NCBI RefSeq assembly: GCF_001908185.1
Contig: NZ_LGHM01000125.1
Coordinates: 1 to 64,000, forward strand
Origin: Bradyrhizobium sp. AS23.2
GTDB taxonomy: Bacteria; Pseudomonadota; Alphaproteobacteria; Rhizobiales; Xanthobacteraceae
Reading direction: 5' to 3'
DNA: 64,000 nucleotides
Made by a program: the position numbers and the translations under genes
In this document: one piece after another, positions 1 through 8,126 of the stretch
How positions within the stretch are numbered: position 1 is the first letter of the stretch
Layout: each line of letters starts with the position of its first letter
Notes under the pieces: model-generated
What the model saw: only the letters and a program-made list of their open reading frames with translations
What the model was told of the DNA's origin: nothing
Databases searched by the model: none

Positions 1-99
1 GCCGAGATATTCCTCTCCTTTGGGTGTCTTCGCACGGAACATCGTCTCGTGTCTGCCCACATCAACAGTATAATCAATGTCGCTTGGTGTTTCGGGCAT
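1..99 (-). CDS. Partial hypothetical protein, N-terminus only
   Basis: An open frame on the minus strand begins with ATG at 99 and runs off the left edge after 33 codons (begins MPETPSDIDYTVDVG). A good ribosome binding site (GAGGAGG) lies about 5 bases upstream of the start. It follows the terminase small-subunit-like gene by 37 bp on the same strand, so it is probably the next gene of the same prophage block. Too little is visible to assign a family. Confidence 0.55.
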   Translation of the reverse strand, partial: MPETPSDIDYTVDVGRHETMFRAKTPKGEEYLG

Positions 100-136
100 G
101 GCATCCTCCTCGATCCCGCATCGCAGGTCCGGAGCG

Positions 137-646
137 TCAGACCTGCTTATCGAGCGGCGGCTCGTTCCACTCGTCCGCCTTCGCGAGCGCCGCTGCCGCC
201 AACTCGCGCCGGACCTGATCAACGACCGCGTCGATGTTGCGCCGAACCTGCATGTCGCGCGAGCACCGGGCCGCCATACCGGATAGATGCGTCAGGGTTA
301 TTCCAGCAAGCTCATCGATCAGGGCATCGACATCGTCGCGACGCACCAGTTCTCGCCGCTTCTCCATCAGCCGCAGTTGAAGCATCTCGGTCTTTGCTCT
401 GACGTGATCGGCGTCTGCCTCACTGCGTGGCGATTGCCGCCTCTCGCGCCGCAAGTATCGCAGGTAGGCCACGCGGCTCTGGTCGAGCGGGAAGCCGCCA
501 CCTTCTCGATGTATCACGCCTTCGGCTTCGAGCTTGCCAATGTAGGTCCGGGTGCAATCGAGGTGCAGCGCCAACTCCGACGCGCTGACGGTCGCGCCCT
601 TCTTCGCGATGGGCGGCTCATCAAAGGAGACGGTCTCGGGCATCAT
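137..646 (-). CDS. Phage terminase small subunit-like (Nu1-type) DNA-binding protein
   Basis: The 169-residue soluble protein has an N-terminal winged-helix-like segment (about residues 17-50, with SASELALHLDCTRTYIGKLE). A basic, coiled-coil-prone region follows (about 60-110, rich in R, K and E). This layout resembles small terminase subunits of the Nu1 type, which recognise phage DNA for packaging. Two adjacent ATG codons begin the frame, with a GAGG motif just upstream. The gene is divergent from the IS630-type transposase, only 33 bp away. No large terminase subunit is visible; it would lie left of the window. The assignment rests on layout and motif resemblance, not on a search. Confidence 0.65.
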   Translation of the reverse strand: MMPETVSFDEPPIAKKGATVSASELALHLDCTRTYIGKLEAEGVIHREGGGFPLDQSRVAYLRYLRRERRQSPRSEADADHVRAKTEMLQLRLMEKRRELVRRDDVDALIDELAGITLTHLSGMAARCSRDMQVRRNIDAVVDQVRRELAAAALAKADEWNEPPLDKQV

Positions 647-679
647 ATTCCTCGCGCGATTTCACAAAGGAGCAGATCA

Positions 680-1807
680 ATGAGATCCGATCGAACGATT
701 GAACGAAGTTACCTTCGCCAATGGCGCATGCTCATTGCGCAATATGAGGCCGTCAAAGCGGGAAGGTCCACAGCATTCAGCGGTGTGCATGACTTCTACC
801 AGCACCACGGAACCTGCTCCCAGAACTTCCGCAAATACTATAACCGCTATCGGGCCAGCGGGCTGACAACTGATCTGTTCCCGCGACGACGTGGTCCGAA
901 ACACCGGGTGAAGTCAGAGATTGAAGCCATCCGAACAAAAGAGGCAGTGTTCAAAACACTGCATTCTCCGCCATCCGATTTTGGCTTCAATCGAGCAACA
1001 TGGAAGTGTACGGACCTCCAGCAAGCCCTGAAAACAACTGGCGTCATGCTGAGCAAGCGGGACATTCAATCCATCATCAAGGCCGCAGGGTATCGATGGA
1101 TGAAAGCCAAGCAGGTCCTGACAAGCAAAGACCCTGAGTATCGAACTAAGCTCGATGGCGTGAAGTCCATTCTTCAAGGATTGAAGGAGAATGAGGGGTT
1201 CTTTTCGATTGATGAATTCGGGCCGGTTGCGGTCTTGAAGCGCGGCGGACGCAAGCTCGTAGCTCCCGGCGAGAATGCGACCGTGCCTCAGTGGCAAAAA
1301 CCGAAGGGAGCAGTGATTATCACTGCCGCCCTTGAGCTCTCCACCAATCAAGTCACCCATTTTTACTCCGACAAGAAAAACACAGCAGAAATGATCAAGC
1401 TGCTGGAATTACTGCTCGCTCAAAATCGCCATTTGTCGCGGCTGCATCTATCGTGGGATGCGGCTTCTTGGCACATCTCCAAGCAACTCATGCGCCGGAT
1501 CGCATCTAACAACGTGATGGCGGAGGTGACGGGCTCCACCCGCGTGGAGACCGCCCCGCTGCCCGCGGGCGCGCAATTCTTGAATGTTGTCGAAGCAGTC
1601 TTCAGCGGAATGGCGCGAGCTATTCTTCACAACAGCGACTATTCATCTGTGGGAGAAGCCAAGCGAGCGATAGACCGGTACTTCACAGAGCGTAATGAGC
1701 ACTTTCGCGAACATCCAAGACGGGCGGGAAGTAAGATTTGGGGTAGCGAGCGAGGAACGGCAGCCTTTTCAGAGAGCAGTAACCACAAGGACCCCAGATA
1801 CAGATAG
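680..1807 (+). CDS. IS630-family DDE transposase
   Basis: The 375-residue protein has an N-terminal helix-turn-helix region (about 1-110) and a C-terminal DDE catalytic domain. The acidic triad is visible as D in FFSIDEFGP, D in LSWDAASWH and E in NVVEAVFSGMAR, typical of the IS630/Tc1-mariner superfamily. ATG at 680 is chosen because AAAGGAG lies 7 bases upstream; the frame is open further 5' but that part is the antisense of the terminase gene. The catalytic residues are intact, so the enzyme could be active. I could not resolve convincing terminal inverted repeats or the TA target duplication, so the limits of the element are open. Confidence 0.85.
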   Translation: MRSDRTIERSYLRQWRMLIAQYEAVKAGRSTAFSGVHDFYQHHGTCSQNFRKYYNRYRASGLTTDLFPRRRGPKHRVKSEIEAIRTKEAVFKTLHSPPSDFGFNRATWKCTDLQQALKTTGVMLSKRDIQSIIKAAGYRWMKAKQVLTSKDPEYRTKLDGVKSILQGLKENEGFFSIDEFGPVAVLKRGGRKLVAPGENATVPQWQKPKGAVIITAALELSTNQVTHFYSDKKNTAEMIKLLELLLAQNRHLSRLHLSWDAASWHISKQLMRRIASNNVMAEVTGSTRVETAPLPAGAQFLNVVEAVFSGMARAILHNSDYSSVGEAKRAIDRYFTERNEHFREHPRRAGSKIWGSERGTAAFSESSNHKDPRYR

Positions 1808-1835
1808 CGATCCCAAAACGCGCGCGGATCAATCC

Positions 1836-2271
1836 TCACTGAACAACCAACACCGGAATTTTCGTGTGCGTCAGCACCTTGTTTGTCACACCGCCAAGCA
1901 CAACTGCGGTCAGTCCGCTGCGTCCGCGCGATGCCATGACGATGAGGTCGCAGCCTCGGTCGGTAGCCGTTGCGATGATGGCTTCATACGGTTGCGCGTC
2001 TTCCACCTGCATCGTATCGCAGGGCACACCGGCCTGCTTGGCCGCGTTGGCCGCGCGATCCAGCGCGCTCGCGGCGTGTTCCTTGATTTGCTCGGCATAG
2101 TCGGCGGCTGCTTCTGCTACTCCCGCATATGACAACCAACCGGGAAGTCGCTCTTCGACCATAATGACGGTCACCTTCGCCCCCCGCGAACTTTGCCAGC
2201 GCTAACCCATGCCTCACTGCACGCTCGGCCAATTCCGACCCATCTGTTGGAATAAGAATATGCTGGTACAT
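1836..2271 (-). pseudogene. Universal stress protein (UspA family), frameshifted
   Basis: The N-terminal part (from ATG 2271, MYQHILIPTDGSELAERA) and the C-terminal part (ending LTHTKIPVLVVQ, with the nucleotide-binding G-rich loop MASRGRSGLTAVVLGGVTNKV) lie in different frames. They join if one base is removed from the C6 run at 2180-2185 (G6 on the coding strand). The corrected product would be a full-length single-domain Usp of about 144 residues. GGGAGG lies 6 bases before the start. A FixK/FNR-type box lies about 80 bp upstream, as expected for a low-oxygen-induced usp gene. The frameshift may be a real mutation or a homopolymer base-call error. Confidence 0.85.
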
Positions 2272-2344
2272 GGCTCGCCTCCCGAACGTCCGGACGTATC
2301 ACTGCTTCCGAATGTAAGCTGGGTCTGCGTTTCGGGATACAATC

Positions 2345-2358
2345 TTGACGTAAATCAA
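2345..2358. promoter_or_regulatory. FixK/FNR-type box upstream of uspA
   Basis: TTGACGTAAATCAA matches TTGA-N6-TCAA, the palindromic site of CRP/FNR-family regulators such as FixK2. It is centred about 80 bp upstream of the uspA start codon, so a start of transcription near 2310 would put it at the usual -41.5 activator position. The rest of 2272-2522 shows no gene. Confidence 0.6.
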
Positions 2359-2522
2359 TGCTGCGCTTGCAACTGCAACCACCGATTTTTTCGCCCCAAA
2401 TTTCCTGAAAGGGCAGCGTCCCGCGTACCCCCCCGCGCGCGGCCCTCCCCAAAGGACCCGGACGACAGATTGCGGACTGGCTGCAATCCTTGGTCTATGT
2501 CCACGGAAGTGCCGCGTATCCT

Positions 2523-3246
2523 TTAGGACGGCTTCTTGCTCCACCACCAACGCTTCGTTTTCTGCGCCGCGTAGGTGCGGTCGATGATGGGGCGACAACG
2601 CCGCTCAGTCTCTTCGACGAAGCCCTTTATGCGGACATCCACGCGATCCACGCCGGGATAATCCGCAAGGTACACCTCGGCCATGCCGTCCCACACGTCG
2701 CACTCCATTCGCGTCCGCCGGTTATCGGCATCCGGTCCGACGAACGGGGGGGTAGCAGAGGTGTTGCGCAGAAACTACGACGTAGGCGCGAGCCTCTCGT
2801 ATCAGTTTGAAACTATCTGCTGCTGGCACACCAAACAACGCCATGTATCTCGGACGCAACTTCGCCAGCCGCTCGAACATGCCCGCATGTTCCTGCACTC
2901 TCTTCAGGATCGCGTAGAATGGACCACGGCTGCTCCATTCAGGCTCGCCTTCGCCATCCCGGCGCGGCATGTCCGCGTACTCCGATCCGAGCGTTCCCGG
3001 GTTGCGGATAATCTCGAAAGCCTCTTGGCACTCGTAGGCAAGCTCAAGAGCTTCGATGGCGATGTCAATTCGCTTTTCTTCGATCTTTTCCCGCTTCCAC
3101 CGCTCGAAGGTTCGGAAGCCGAAATAGGCGATACCAATCGTGACGAAAAAGCCGATGATCGTAAGCAACGGCGTCCACCCAAACGCCCATGGATCAGTCA
3201 TTGAGGCCCCCACGACAGCGTCAGCACGATTAGGTGTGGTCGTCAT
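2523..3246 (-). pseudogene. Prophage-associated single-pass membrane protein, frameshifted
   Basis: The upstream part (ATG 3246) has one transmembrane helix (about residues 26-45, TPLLTIIGFFVTIGIAYFGF) followed by a long soluble region. Its frame ends at 2722, and a second frame begins MECDVWDGM at 2708. Removing one G from the G7 run at 2746-2752 joins them through ...LCYPPFVGPDADNRRTR... into about 240 residues. The start overlaps the stop of the preceding gene (ATGA), indicating translational coupling. I do not recognise the family. It is one of several such disruptions at G/C homopolymers in this window. Confidence 0.7.
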
Positions 3247-3704
3247 TTCTTCTTCAAACGCTCATCGGCGTTGCGCATCCGCATAATTGCGTCGCACGCC
3301 TCGGTGCTACCTCTCTGCTCCACAAGGCACTGGTCATAGGCGCGAGTTCCGCGCAACGGGAACACTTCATCGACCGATGGCACATCCGCTGGCGGGCATG
3401 TCACCGCCTTCCAGCCAACCTTGCAGGCCCATTCGTTGTAGGCGGCAAACCCCTGAGCCACTGCGCCAATCGCGGCAAACACCGTCGCGATGGCGACGAT
3501 CACCGCTACCGCTTCCTGCCGCCGGGTCAGATCGAGTGGCCGCCGGATTTCGACCGGCTTGCCGTACCAATGAAGCTCGCCCTTCGCGTCAACCCCCAGC
3601 GCTCCGGTCTCTTCTATCGAAATCGATCTGATGCCTTTGGGCCACGTCGATTGGTCGGGCGGCCGGTGTGGCACGTCCTTCAGTTCTTGCTCGCGATCAG
3701 CCAT
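3243..3704 (-). CDS. Hypothetical membrane protein of the prophage block
   Basis: A 153-residue protein from ATG 3704 (MADREQELKD); a GTG at 3725 in the same frame is a weaker alternative. It has one probable transmembrane segment (AVAVIVAIATVFAAIGAVAQ, about residues 64-84). A C-terminal soluble part carries four cysteines (WACKVGWKAVTC... QCLVEQRGSTEAC). It overlaps the next gene by 4 bp (ATGA). The pair with the frameshifted membrane protein downstream suggests a two-gene unit, but I recognise no family and assign no function. Confidence 0.65.
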   Translation of the reverse strand: MADREQELKDVPHRPPDQSTWPKGIRSISIEETGALGVDAKGELHWYGKPVEIRRPLDLTRRQEAVAVIVAIATVFAAIGAVAQGFAAYNEWACKVGWKAVTCPPADVPSVDEVFPLRGTRAYDQCLVEQRGSTEACDAIMRMRNADERLKKK

Positions 3705-4081
3705 TGAATGCCCCCAGCTCCCCACGCGAGAAGGGTAGCGCCATTCGGTTGCGGGCTAAGGTTGTTTTCCGAGATACCCACAGGCTCGCGGGCAGGCGGC
3801 AGCGTAACGACGGCGACAGGCGTCTGGGGAAAAGATAAGCGACGGGCTCCCGCATCACGTAGGAAGGCGCTCCAGTCTCCCGGCGGGAAAGGGCTAACAG
3901 CCCACCGGGCAGGCCCCGCCAGCACACGGACGGCCACGCGGCCCGGCAAAGAAGGAAGCCCCAAGGCGGATAGCAACGGGCGAGAGAAGCGGTGTTTAAA
4001 GGTCGCGAAATCGGGCCGCACGCGCACAGGGCCTAATAGGGCCCGGCGGGTTTCCGGCAGGCCTTCCGTTTCCGGCGACAA
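3680..4081 (-). CDS. Possible hypothetical protein, prophage block
   Basis: A 133-codon frame beginning with TTG, overlapping the start of the downstream gene by 25 bp and ending GGIQWLIASKN. Its codon use is plausible for the region and its orientation fits the neighbouring prophage genes. However, there is no clear ribosome binding site or recognisable domain, and a longer frame exists on the opposite strand. It could be spurious. Confidence 0.35.
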   Translation of the reverse strand: MSPETEGLPETRRALLGPVRVRPDFATFKHRFSRPLLSALGLPSLPGRVAVRVLAGPARWAVSPFPPGDWSAFLRDAGARRLSFPQTPVAVVTLPPAREPVGISENNLSPQPNGATLLAWGAGGIQWLIASKN

Positions 4082-4554
4082 CCGGGAAATACTTTCATTT
4101 ACAGTGACTTATGCCGTTTTCCACAGCCCCGAAAAACTGCTGGCGGAAAGGACCACACGACTTCTCCGTCCGCGCACATCTTCGCTTGTATCCTCGACGG
4201 TTGGCGTGCGCTCACCGTCGAGGCCATGCGAAGACGCTGTCAGCGCCGTGTCGTACCGCGCGTGCTGCTGCTCACGGGAGTTCCGCCCTGCAACCAACTT
4301 CGCGCGCCGACGCCGTCGCGGCCACCGCATCCCGGCCCGCGTCTCGTGACGATCGCGAAACGCCCCTTGTGGCGGGCCAGGGTGCTTCGAGGTGTACGGC
4401 AAAACAGAATTTCTGTAAATACGAATATTTTGACGAACAATGATCGACCGAGATGTGGCGTGTTTTGCCCGTCGGGCAACACAACGGATAGTAGACGGGT
4501 AACGGGCCGGCCGATACGGCCGCAGGTCGGCCTCACCGGCGGCTGACAAACGTC
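4082..4554. other. Non-coding stretch with a dispersed palindrome
   Basis: No frame on either strand in this 473-bp stretch looks like a real gene. At 4461-4483 it holds an 11-bp near-perfect inverted repeat around a single T (TGTTTTGCCCG / CGGGCAACACA, one mismatch). Its right half resembles the CGTCGGGCAAAACA core of the two longer repeats near 21.1 and 27.4 kb. An AT-rich patch at 4405-4442 precedes it. Confidence 0.5.
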
Positions 4555-5016
4555 CTATTTGCAGTTCTGGCAAATCGTCAATTTGCGTTTCAACGCCTCA
4601 TCTTCCTGATCGACCGATGACTGCCCGGCGCGGCCATTTGTATCCAGATTGGACTTGGAGCCCTTTGCTGCGCGTGACCTCACAGGCGGCGTCACCTGAC
4701 TTGAGATGTCATTGTCCTCGACGGTGCCTACGCTGAAGCCATCATAGTCGGCGGCCGGATTCGGCACGGGCGGAGGTCCGCCGATCAAAGGTGTCGAAGC
4801 CTCTCTGCCGGACGCCGCCGGCGGAATTCTATCGGTCGTCACCAATGCCGGCTCGCCCTTGGGCTTGGAATTTTTGGCGCCCGCGTGTGGCGGCGATGTC
4901 GTGGGCGGAGCAAGCGAAACCGGCGGCGCGACCGAAGTCTGTCCTCTCGCGCTGTCCTGCGACCAGACGCCACCAACAAACATAAGGCTGAGAGCCAAGA
5001 GCGTCGCGCTTCTCAT
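4555..5016 (-). CDS. Secreted proline-rich hypothetical protein
   Basis: A 153-residue protein with an N-terminal signal peptide (SATLLALSLMFVGGVWS), a proline/serine-rich low-complexity middle, and a C-terminus ending KLTICQNCK with a CxxC pair. ATG 5016 is preferred over GTG 5022 because GAAGGG lies 5 bases before it. It is probably exported to the periplasm. I recognise no family; the terminal CxxC could bind a metal or be redox active. It stands alone, upstream of the LysR-type gene on the same strand. Confidence 0.7.
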   Translation of the reverse strand: MRSATLLALSLMFVGGVWSQDSARGQTSVAPPVSLAPPTTSPPHAGAKNSKPKGEPALVTTDRIPPAASGREASTPLIGGPPPVPNPAADYDGFSVGTVEDNDISSQVTPPVRSRAAKGSKSNLDTNGRAGQSSVDQEDEALKRKLTICQNCK

Positions 5017-5129
5017 CCGCACCCTTCAAACAGATCTGGTTCAACAATTGACAGCATGACCGGTCGAGCCACGTCGCGTTGAAGAATATCAGGACTCAAA
5101 TGGCCGTCAAAGTTGACGGAAATGGGGAG

Positions 5130-6029
5130 CTATTTCCGGCGGTATCGAAGCGCGTCGACGAGCAGGGAGAACGCGGGCGAGGGTTGCCGACGGCTCGGAT
5201 AATAAAGGTGATATCCGGAGAACGGCGGGCACCAATCTGATAGCACGCGAACGAGCTGCCCCCGAGAAACGTACGGCTGTACGTGTCCCTCCGTGAGATA
5301 GGCAAGGCCCAGCCCCTTCAGCGCGCCCTCGAGAAGCAGACCCGCACTGTTGAACACGAGCTGTCCCTCCACGCGCACGTTGAGTTCGCGCCCATTCTTC
5401 TCGAACTCCCAGGCATAAAGGCTGCCTCCGTGGGTCGGCAGGCGAAGGTTGAGGCAGTTGTGGTGTGTCAGATCTTGGGGAACCTTGGGCCTCTTGCGCT
5501 CGGCGAAGTAGGACGGCGAGCCTACGACGGCCATTCGCAGGTCAGGGCTGACGCGCACGGCGATCATGTCCTTGGCGACAAGCTCGCCGGGACGAATGCC
5601 CGCATCGACCTGCTGCGCGACGATGTTGGTGAGCCCATAGTCGATGATGATCTCGACGTGGACGTCCGGATATGTTGGCAGGACCTTTCCCAGCGCGGGC
5701 AACAGAATCTCGCTGGCGGCATACTCCGTTGCCGTCAACCGAACGGTTCCGGCCGGCTTTTCGCGAAACTCGCTGAGCGCGGCAAGATCATTATCCATCT
5801 CGTTGAACTTGGGGCCGATGCTCTGGAATAGTCGCTCACCGGCCTGGGTTGGCGTGACGCTCCGCGTTGTTCGATTCAGGAGGCGTACGCCGAGCCGCTC
5901 CTCGAGATTCCGGATGATCTGGCTGAGCGCGGATTGCGTCATGCCAAGCTTTGACGCGGCGCGCGTGAAGCTGCGTTCTCGCGCCACCGCGAGGAAAGCC
6001 AGAAGATCGCTCGCATCGTCCCGGTGCAT
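5130..6029 (-). CDS. LysR-family transcriptional regulator
   Basis: A 299-residue protein with a classic N-terminal winged helix-turn-helix (residues about 8-66, AFLAVARERSFTRAASKLGM then ERLGVRLLNRTTRSV). A periplasmic-binding-like effector domain follows (about 90-295). It is divergent from the MFS transporter, carboxymuconolactone-decarboxylase-like and cupin genes that start at 6129, so it probably regulates them. A perfect ATTAG-N5-CTAAT inverted repeat sits 3 bp upstream of its own start and would be a natural binding site, also giving autoregulation. The effector is unknown. Confidence 0.92.
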   Translation of the reverse strand: MHRDDASDLLAFLAVARERSFTRAASKLGMTQSALSQIIRNLEERLGVRLLNRTTRSVTPTQAGERLFQSIGPKFNEMDNDLAALSEFREKPAGTVRLTATEYAASEILLPALGKVLPTYPDVHVEIIIDYGLTNIVAQQVDAGIRPGELVAKDMIAVRVSPDLRMAVVGSPSYFAERKRPKVPQDLTHHNCLNLRLPTHGGSLYAWEFEKNGRELNVRVEGQLVFNSAGLLLEGALKGLGLAYLTEGHVQPYVSRGQLVRVLSDWCPPFSGYHLYYPSRRQPSPAFSLLVDALRYRRK

Positions 6030-6031
6030 TG

Positions 6032-6046
6032 ATTAGCTACTCTAAT
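6032..6046. promoter_or_regulatory. Putative LysR-type operator (ATTAG-N5-CTAAT)
   Basis: A perfect 5-bp inverted repeat with a 5-bp spacer containing the T-N11-A core typical of LysR-type binding sites. It lies in the 99-bp divergent intergenic region between the regulator (start 6029) and the MFS gene (start 6129), almost touching the regulator's start codon. Confidence 0.55.
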
Positions 6047-6128
6047 AACCGCATTCGAAATCTATCACCTAATCACAGACAAGCGAAAGTCTTAGGTTCG
6101 GAGCAGCCATCAGGAGCTCTGAATCCGT

Positions 6129-7334
6129 ATGCCGGCTACAGCCATGCAGCCCGTCGCGTCCTCTCGCGTCACAGCGACATTGCTGCCGATCATGGGGGTG
6201 GTCTTCGCCGCCTTTCTCGTCCTCGGCGTCGCGATGCCCGTCCTTCCGCTGCACGTGCATGACGGATTGGGGCTCGGCGCGTTCGTGGTCGGCCTCGTCG
6301 CCGGCAGTCAGTTCGCAGCCTCGCTGGTCTCGCGGCCGTGGGCAGGTCACTTCTCGGACAGCCGCGGAGCGAAGCGCGCCGTGGTCGTTGGCCTCGTCGC
6401 GGCCGCGGCTTCCGGGCTGTTGTACCTGCTCTCGCTCGACTTCACCGGGGCTCCGCTGACCTCGGTTGCCATTCTGCTGCTTGGGCGGGGTGTGCTCGGC
6501 GCGGCGGAGAGCTTCATCATCACGGCCGCGGTCAGCTGGGGCCTGGCACGCGTCGATGCCGGCAATACTGGCAAGGTCATTGCCTGGGTCGGTTCGGCGA
6601 TGTTCGCCGCTTTCGCGATTGGCGCGCCGGTGGGCTCCGCGCTTTACGCAGCTTACGGCTTTGCGGCGATCGCGCTTGCTACCGCGGCGGCCCCACTGGC
6701 TGCCCTCTTGCTCGTCCTGCCACTTTCGGCGGTTGCTCCGGTGCAGCACGCTCGCTTCTCGTTCGCCAAAGTGCTCGGCTCAGTATGGGTGCCCGGTCTC
6801 GGATCGGCCCTTGGCAGCGTCGGCTTCGGCGCGGTGACGACGTTCGTCGCCTTGCTGTTCGCGAACCGAGGATGGGCCAACGGATGGCTCGCCTATACGG
6901 CCTATGCCGTCGCATTCATTCTTGCGCGGGTATTCTTCAGTCACCTGGCCGATGCGATCGGAGGCGCAAAGGTCGCACTCGTCTGCGCCTTGATCGAAGC
7001 CGCCGGCCAGGCACTCATCTGGCTGGCTACCCGCCCCGAAATGGCGCTGGCCGGCGCCGCGCTCACCGGATTCGGCTTCTCGCTGATCTATCCCGGCTTC
7101 GGCGTCGAGGCAGTCCGTCGCGTACCGGCGCAGAGCCGCGGCTTGGCCATGGGCGCCTATACCGCCTTTCTCGACCTGGCCCAGGGGCTCGCCAGCCCCG
7201 CGCTCGGATTGATCGCGACCGGAGCAAGGCTGAACGTCCTGTTTCTCGCGAGTGCCGTCACCGTGCTCTGCGCCGCGCTTGTCGCGTGGTGGCTGTTGGC
7301 GCACCCATTCACCGTCGAAGGAAGTCCGCAATGA
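6129..7334 (+). CDS. MFS transporter, sugar/drug efflux type
   Basis: A 401-residue polytopic inner-membrane protein with about 12 hydrophobic segments. The MFS signature between helices 2 and 3 is visible (AGHFSDSRGAKRAVVVG). It resembles the YfcJ/YhhS-type group of small efflux carriers; the substrate is unknown. CAGGAG lies 12 bases upstream of ATG 6129, somewhat far. Its stop overlaps the start of the next gene (ATGA), so it is co-translated with the carboxymuconolactone-decarboxylase-like gene and is likely controlled by the divergent LysR protein. Confidence 0.88.
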   Translation: MPATAMQPVASSRVTATLLPIMGVVFAAFLVLGVAMPVLPLHVHDGLGLGAFVVGLVAGSQFAASLVSRPWAGHFSDSRGAKRAVVVGLVAAAASGLLYLLSLDFTGAPLTSVAILLLGRGVLGAAESFIITAAVSWGLARVDAGNTGKVIAWVGSAMFAAFAIGAPVGSALYAAYGFAAIALATAAAPLAALLLVLPLSAVAPVQHARFSFAKVLGSVWVPGLGSALGSVGFGAVTTFVALLFANRGWANGWLAYTAYAVAFILARVFFSHLADAIGGAKVALVCALIEAAGQALIWLATRPEMALAGAALTGFGFSLIYPGFGVEAVRRVPAQSRGLAMGAYTAFLDLAQGLASPALGLIATGARLNVLFLASAVTVLCAALVAWWLLAHPFTVEGSPQ

Positions 7335-8113
7335 GAACGCTCGCAACAACCTTGTTCTCGTTCTGGCTGATCGCCGGCGGCCCGGCCGTCGCGGAACAGG
7401 CAACCGTCAAAGGAGCAAGTCCCATGTTGAAGTCGGATGATGTCCGCGCCGTCGCGCCCGCGCTTGAGAAATACGCCCATGACGTCGTTCTTGGGGATCT
7501 CTGGAAGCGGCCGGGGCTTTCGCCGCGCGACCGCAGCATCGTGACTGTCGCGGCACTTGTCGCTCGCGACCAGACCGTCGAACTGCCATACTATCTTGGT
7601 CTCGCGCTCGACAACGGCTTGAAGCCGGCGGAGATATCCGAGATCATCACGCACCTGGCGTTCTACTCGGGCTGGGCGAACGCGATGGATGCGATTCCTG
7701 CGATGAGGGACGTCTTGGAAAGCCGCAACGTCGGCGCAGACCAGCTTCCGCCGGCCTCGGGACCCCAGCTCCCGCTCGACGAGGCCACGGAGAAGCAGCG
7801 CGCGACGCGTGTCGGAGAGCAGTTCGGCCAGATCACGCCGAGCCTCGTTCAGTACACGACCGATGTGCTGTTCCGCGATCTCTGGCTGAGACCGGGGCTC
7901 GCGCCCCGAGACCGGAGTCTCGTCACTGTCAGCGCTCTCGTCGCAACGGGGCAGGTCGCACAGATCACCTACCACCTCAACCGCGCGATGGATAACGGGC
8001 TGACCCGCGAGGAAGCCGGCGAGGTGCTCGGCCATCTCGCGTTCTATGCCGGCTGGCCCAATGCGTTCTCTGCGGCACCGGTCGTCAAGGACGTGATCGA
8101 AAAGCGGCGCTGA
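7331..8113 (+). CDS. Two-domain carboxymuconolactone-decarboxylase-family protein
   Basis: 260 residues with two tandem CMD/AhpD-fold repeats: about residues 45-130 (LGDLWKRPGLSPRDRSIVTV) and 170-257 (FRDLWLRPGLAPRDRSLVTV). The CxxC redox pair of AhpD-type peroxidase proteins is absent, so a decarboxylase- or isomerase-like role is more likely than peroxide reduction. The N-terminus (MRTLATTLFSFWLIAGGPAVA) is a signal peptide, pointing to the periplasm. A second ATG at 7424 has an excellent AAAGGAG 8 bases upstream and would give a cytosolic form. The gene overlaps the MFS gene upstream and is 13 bp from the cupin gene downstream. Confidence 0.88.
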   Translation: MRTLATTLFSFWLIAGGPAVAEQATVKGASPMLKSDDVRAVAPALEKYAHDVVLGDLWKRPGLSPRDRSIVTVAALVARDQTVELPYYLGLALDNGLKPAEISEIITHLAFYSGWANAMDAIPAMRDVLESRNVGADQLPPASGPQLPLDEATEKQRATRVGEQFGQITPSLVQYTTDVLFRDLWLRPGLAPRDRSLVTVSALVATGQVAQITYHLNRAMDNGLTREEAGEVLGHLAFYAGWPNAFSAAPVVKDVIEKRR

Positions 8114-8126
8114 CCTGAGCAAGGCG

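Noticed and set aside
3708..4349. 213-codon plus-strand frame
   Set aside because: Basic, low-complexity product without start signal or domain; the minus-strand prophage genes fit better.
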